From: Subdoligranulum variabile
GTDB lineage: Bacteria > Bacillota > Clostridia > Oscillospirales > Ruminococcaceae
DNA: 7,528 nucleotides
Direction: 5' to 3'
Assembly (NCBI GenBank): GCA_003343905.1
Contig: QAKI01000008.1
Location: 1-7,528, forward strand
The position numbers and the translations under genes were made by a program. A model generated the notes under the pieces. It worked only from the letters and a program-made list of their open reading frames with translations. It searched no databases and was not told the DNA's origin. Of this stretch, positions 6,750-7,528 are shown piece after piece (positions within the stretch are counted from its first letter, which is position 1; the number at the start of each line of letters is the position of its first letter).

Positions 6750-6772
6750 GGTACTGTTACAGCAATAGTGCC
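6750..6772 (+). promoter_or_regulatory. Inverted repeat just after the predicted transcription start (candidate operator)
   Basis: GGTACTGTT (6750-6758) and AATAGTGCC (6764-6772) are inverted copies matching at 7 of 9 positions around a 5-nt centre (ACAGC). In RNA the two mismatches become G-U pairs, so a 9-bp hairpin is also possible just upstream of the ribosome binding site. Its place between the -10 box and the start codon suits an operator bound by a dimeric GntR protein for self-repression. It does not match the TGGTCTAGACCA-type site of DasR/NagR that I know, so the link to this regulator is inference. Confidence 0.45.
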
Positions 6773-6777
6773 ATCAT

Positions 6778-6782
6778 AGGAG
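6778..6782 (+). promoter_or_regulatory. Ribosome binding site supporting a GTG start at 6788
   Basis: AGGAG at 6778-6782 leaves 5 nt to GTG 6788 but 17 nt to the first in-frame ATG (6800). GTG is therefore the better start, although the ATG would also keep the whole DNA-binding domain. Confidence 0.6.
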
Positions 6783-6787
6783 AAAGT

Positions 6788-7528
6788 GTGAACAGAAAGA
6801 TGATTGACAAAAATTCCAGTATACCTATGTATCGACAGATTGCAGATACATTGAAAAGTGAGATTCTTCAGGGAAAATATGATTCTACAAAAACACTGGG
6901 GACCCACGTGGATCTTGCAGAGCGTTTTTCTGTCAGTATGATTACAATTCGAAAAGCAATGCAGATTCTGGATGAAGAAAAGTTGGTAGAGATTCGCCAG
7001 GGCAAAGGAACCTTTGTTAAGAATCAATTGCCCCATGACTCACTGCAAAGTTTAACTGGAATCAGTAATGTCCTTTCCTCACAGAACATCCTGTCAAGTC
7101 AAGAAATAAAAACATTTGAATTGATTGATGTTCCGGATCATTTCCCTGAAGCTGTTCAGCAGCAATTAGGAGAACAATGCCTTCATATTGAAAGAATCCA
7201 TAAGGTAGATCAAATTACAGTTGCATATGCGGACTTGTATCTTCCGGTTAACTATGGAAAAAAGATTAGCAGATCTGATGTAGAAAAAAATACCATTTAT
7301 CAGATTTACCAGAATAAACTTGGGATAAAGCTGGGAAAAGGATGGCAAAGAATTGCAGCAGCACCAGCTGATACCAGAGTATCAAAGTTATTGGAAGTTA
7401 AAGAGAACAGTCCTGTTCTTTGGGCAGAACGAAAAGCATATTCTGCAGAAGGATGTCTAATTGAATATATGCAGATGTTTTATGAGTATCGACACTATTC
7501 CTTTGAAGTCGAATTAATGTTAAGTGCA
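6788..7528 (+). CDS. GntR-family transcriptional regulator, HutC/UTRA type (3' end cut by window)
   Basis: The frame is open from GTG 6788 to the last base, giving 247 residues with no stop. Residues 11-80 form a GntR winged helix: SIPMYRQIADTLKSEILQGKY, then the helix-turn-helix DLAERFSVSMITIRKAMQIL (42-61) and the wing LVEIRQGKGTFVKN (66-79). Residues from about 100 onward fit a UTRA effector domain: CLHIERIHKVD (131-141), AYADLYLPVNY (146-156), VLWAERKAYSAEG (210-222) and IEYMQMFYEYRHYSFEVEL (225-243), the last being the usual end of UTRA proteins. So little is missing. Such regulators are dimers that leave DNA when a small metabolite binds UTRA. The usual LPSE motif before the helix-turn-helix reads LGTH (37-40). 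It has its own promoter and is the best candidate for controlling the upstream operon, which is inference from position. Confidence 0.9.
   Translation, partial: MNRKMIDKNSSIPMYRQIADTLKSEILQGKYDSTKTLGTHVDLAERFSVSMITIRKAMQILDEEKLVEIRQGKGTFVKNQLPHDSLQSLTGISNVLSSQNILSSQEIKTFELIDVPDHFPEAVQQQLGEQCLHIERIHKVDQITVAYADLYLPVNYGKKISRSDVEKNTIYQIYQNKLGIKLGKGWQRIAAAPADTRVSKLLEVKENSPVLWAERKAYSAEGCLIEYMQMFYEYRHYSFEVELMLSA

Noticed and set aside
6635..7036. Minus-strand open frame of 133 codons across the aminotransferase end and regulator start
   Set aside because: It covers the antisense of the GntR DNA-binding domain and the promoter region, and no domain is visible. The + strand reading explains the sequence.
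1..7528. CRISPR array, tRNA/rRNA gene, insertion sequence or phage element
   Set aside because: No spaced direct repeats, cloverleaf-like segments, transposase motifs or terminal inverted repeats were seen; nearly all bases are explained by the operon and the regulator.

Overview
The window looks like a piece of a low-to-moderate GC Firmicutes chromosome, most likely a gut-type Clostridia (Lachnospiraceae-like). The reasons are strong AGGAGG-type ribosome binding sites before nearly every gene, AT-leaning codon choice, tight same-strand packing and the style of the ABC-transporter proteins. The taxonomic call is inference; no rRNA or marker gene is present. All genes are on the + strand.

Layout. 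Positions 1-720 hold the C-terminal part of a family 5 (peptide/nickel/opine type) extracellular solute-binding protein whose start lies before the window. A strong intercistronic hairpin (728-757) follows. Then come two permeases (798-1727 DppB/OppB type, 1741-2676 DppC/OppC type) and two ATPases (2684-3694 DppD/OppD type, 3694-4677 DppF/OppF type), which together make a complete importer. Two enzyme genes follow with only 2 and 18 nt between genes: a creatininase-superfamily amidohydrolase (4680-5447) and a class III PLP-dependent aminotransferase (5466-6689). After a 98-nt gap with a good sigma-A promoter (6711-6740) and an inverted repeat (6750-6772), a GntR/HutC-type regulator starts with GTG at 6788 and runs off the window end.

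How the parts fit. The binding protein, permeases and ATPases would bring a small compound into the cell. The amidohydrolase could open a cyclic or linear amide, and the aminotransferase could remove the exposed amino group. The UTRA domain of the GntR protein is the likely sensor of the substrate or an intermediate. The substrate is not known from the sequence. Two details argue against an ordinary dipeptide/oligopeptide system. The binding protein has Asn where OppA/DppA carry the Asp that binds the peptide alpha-amino group. The amidohydrolase also departs from the classical creatininase metal site. The cassette is therefore best read as an uptake-and-catabolism operon for an unidentified nitrogenous small molecule.
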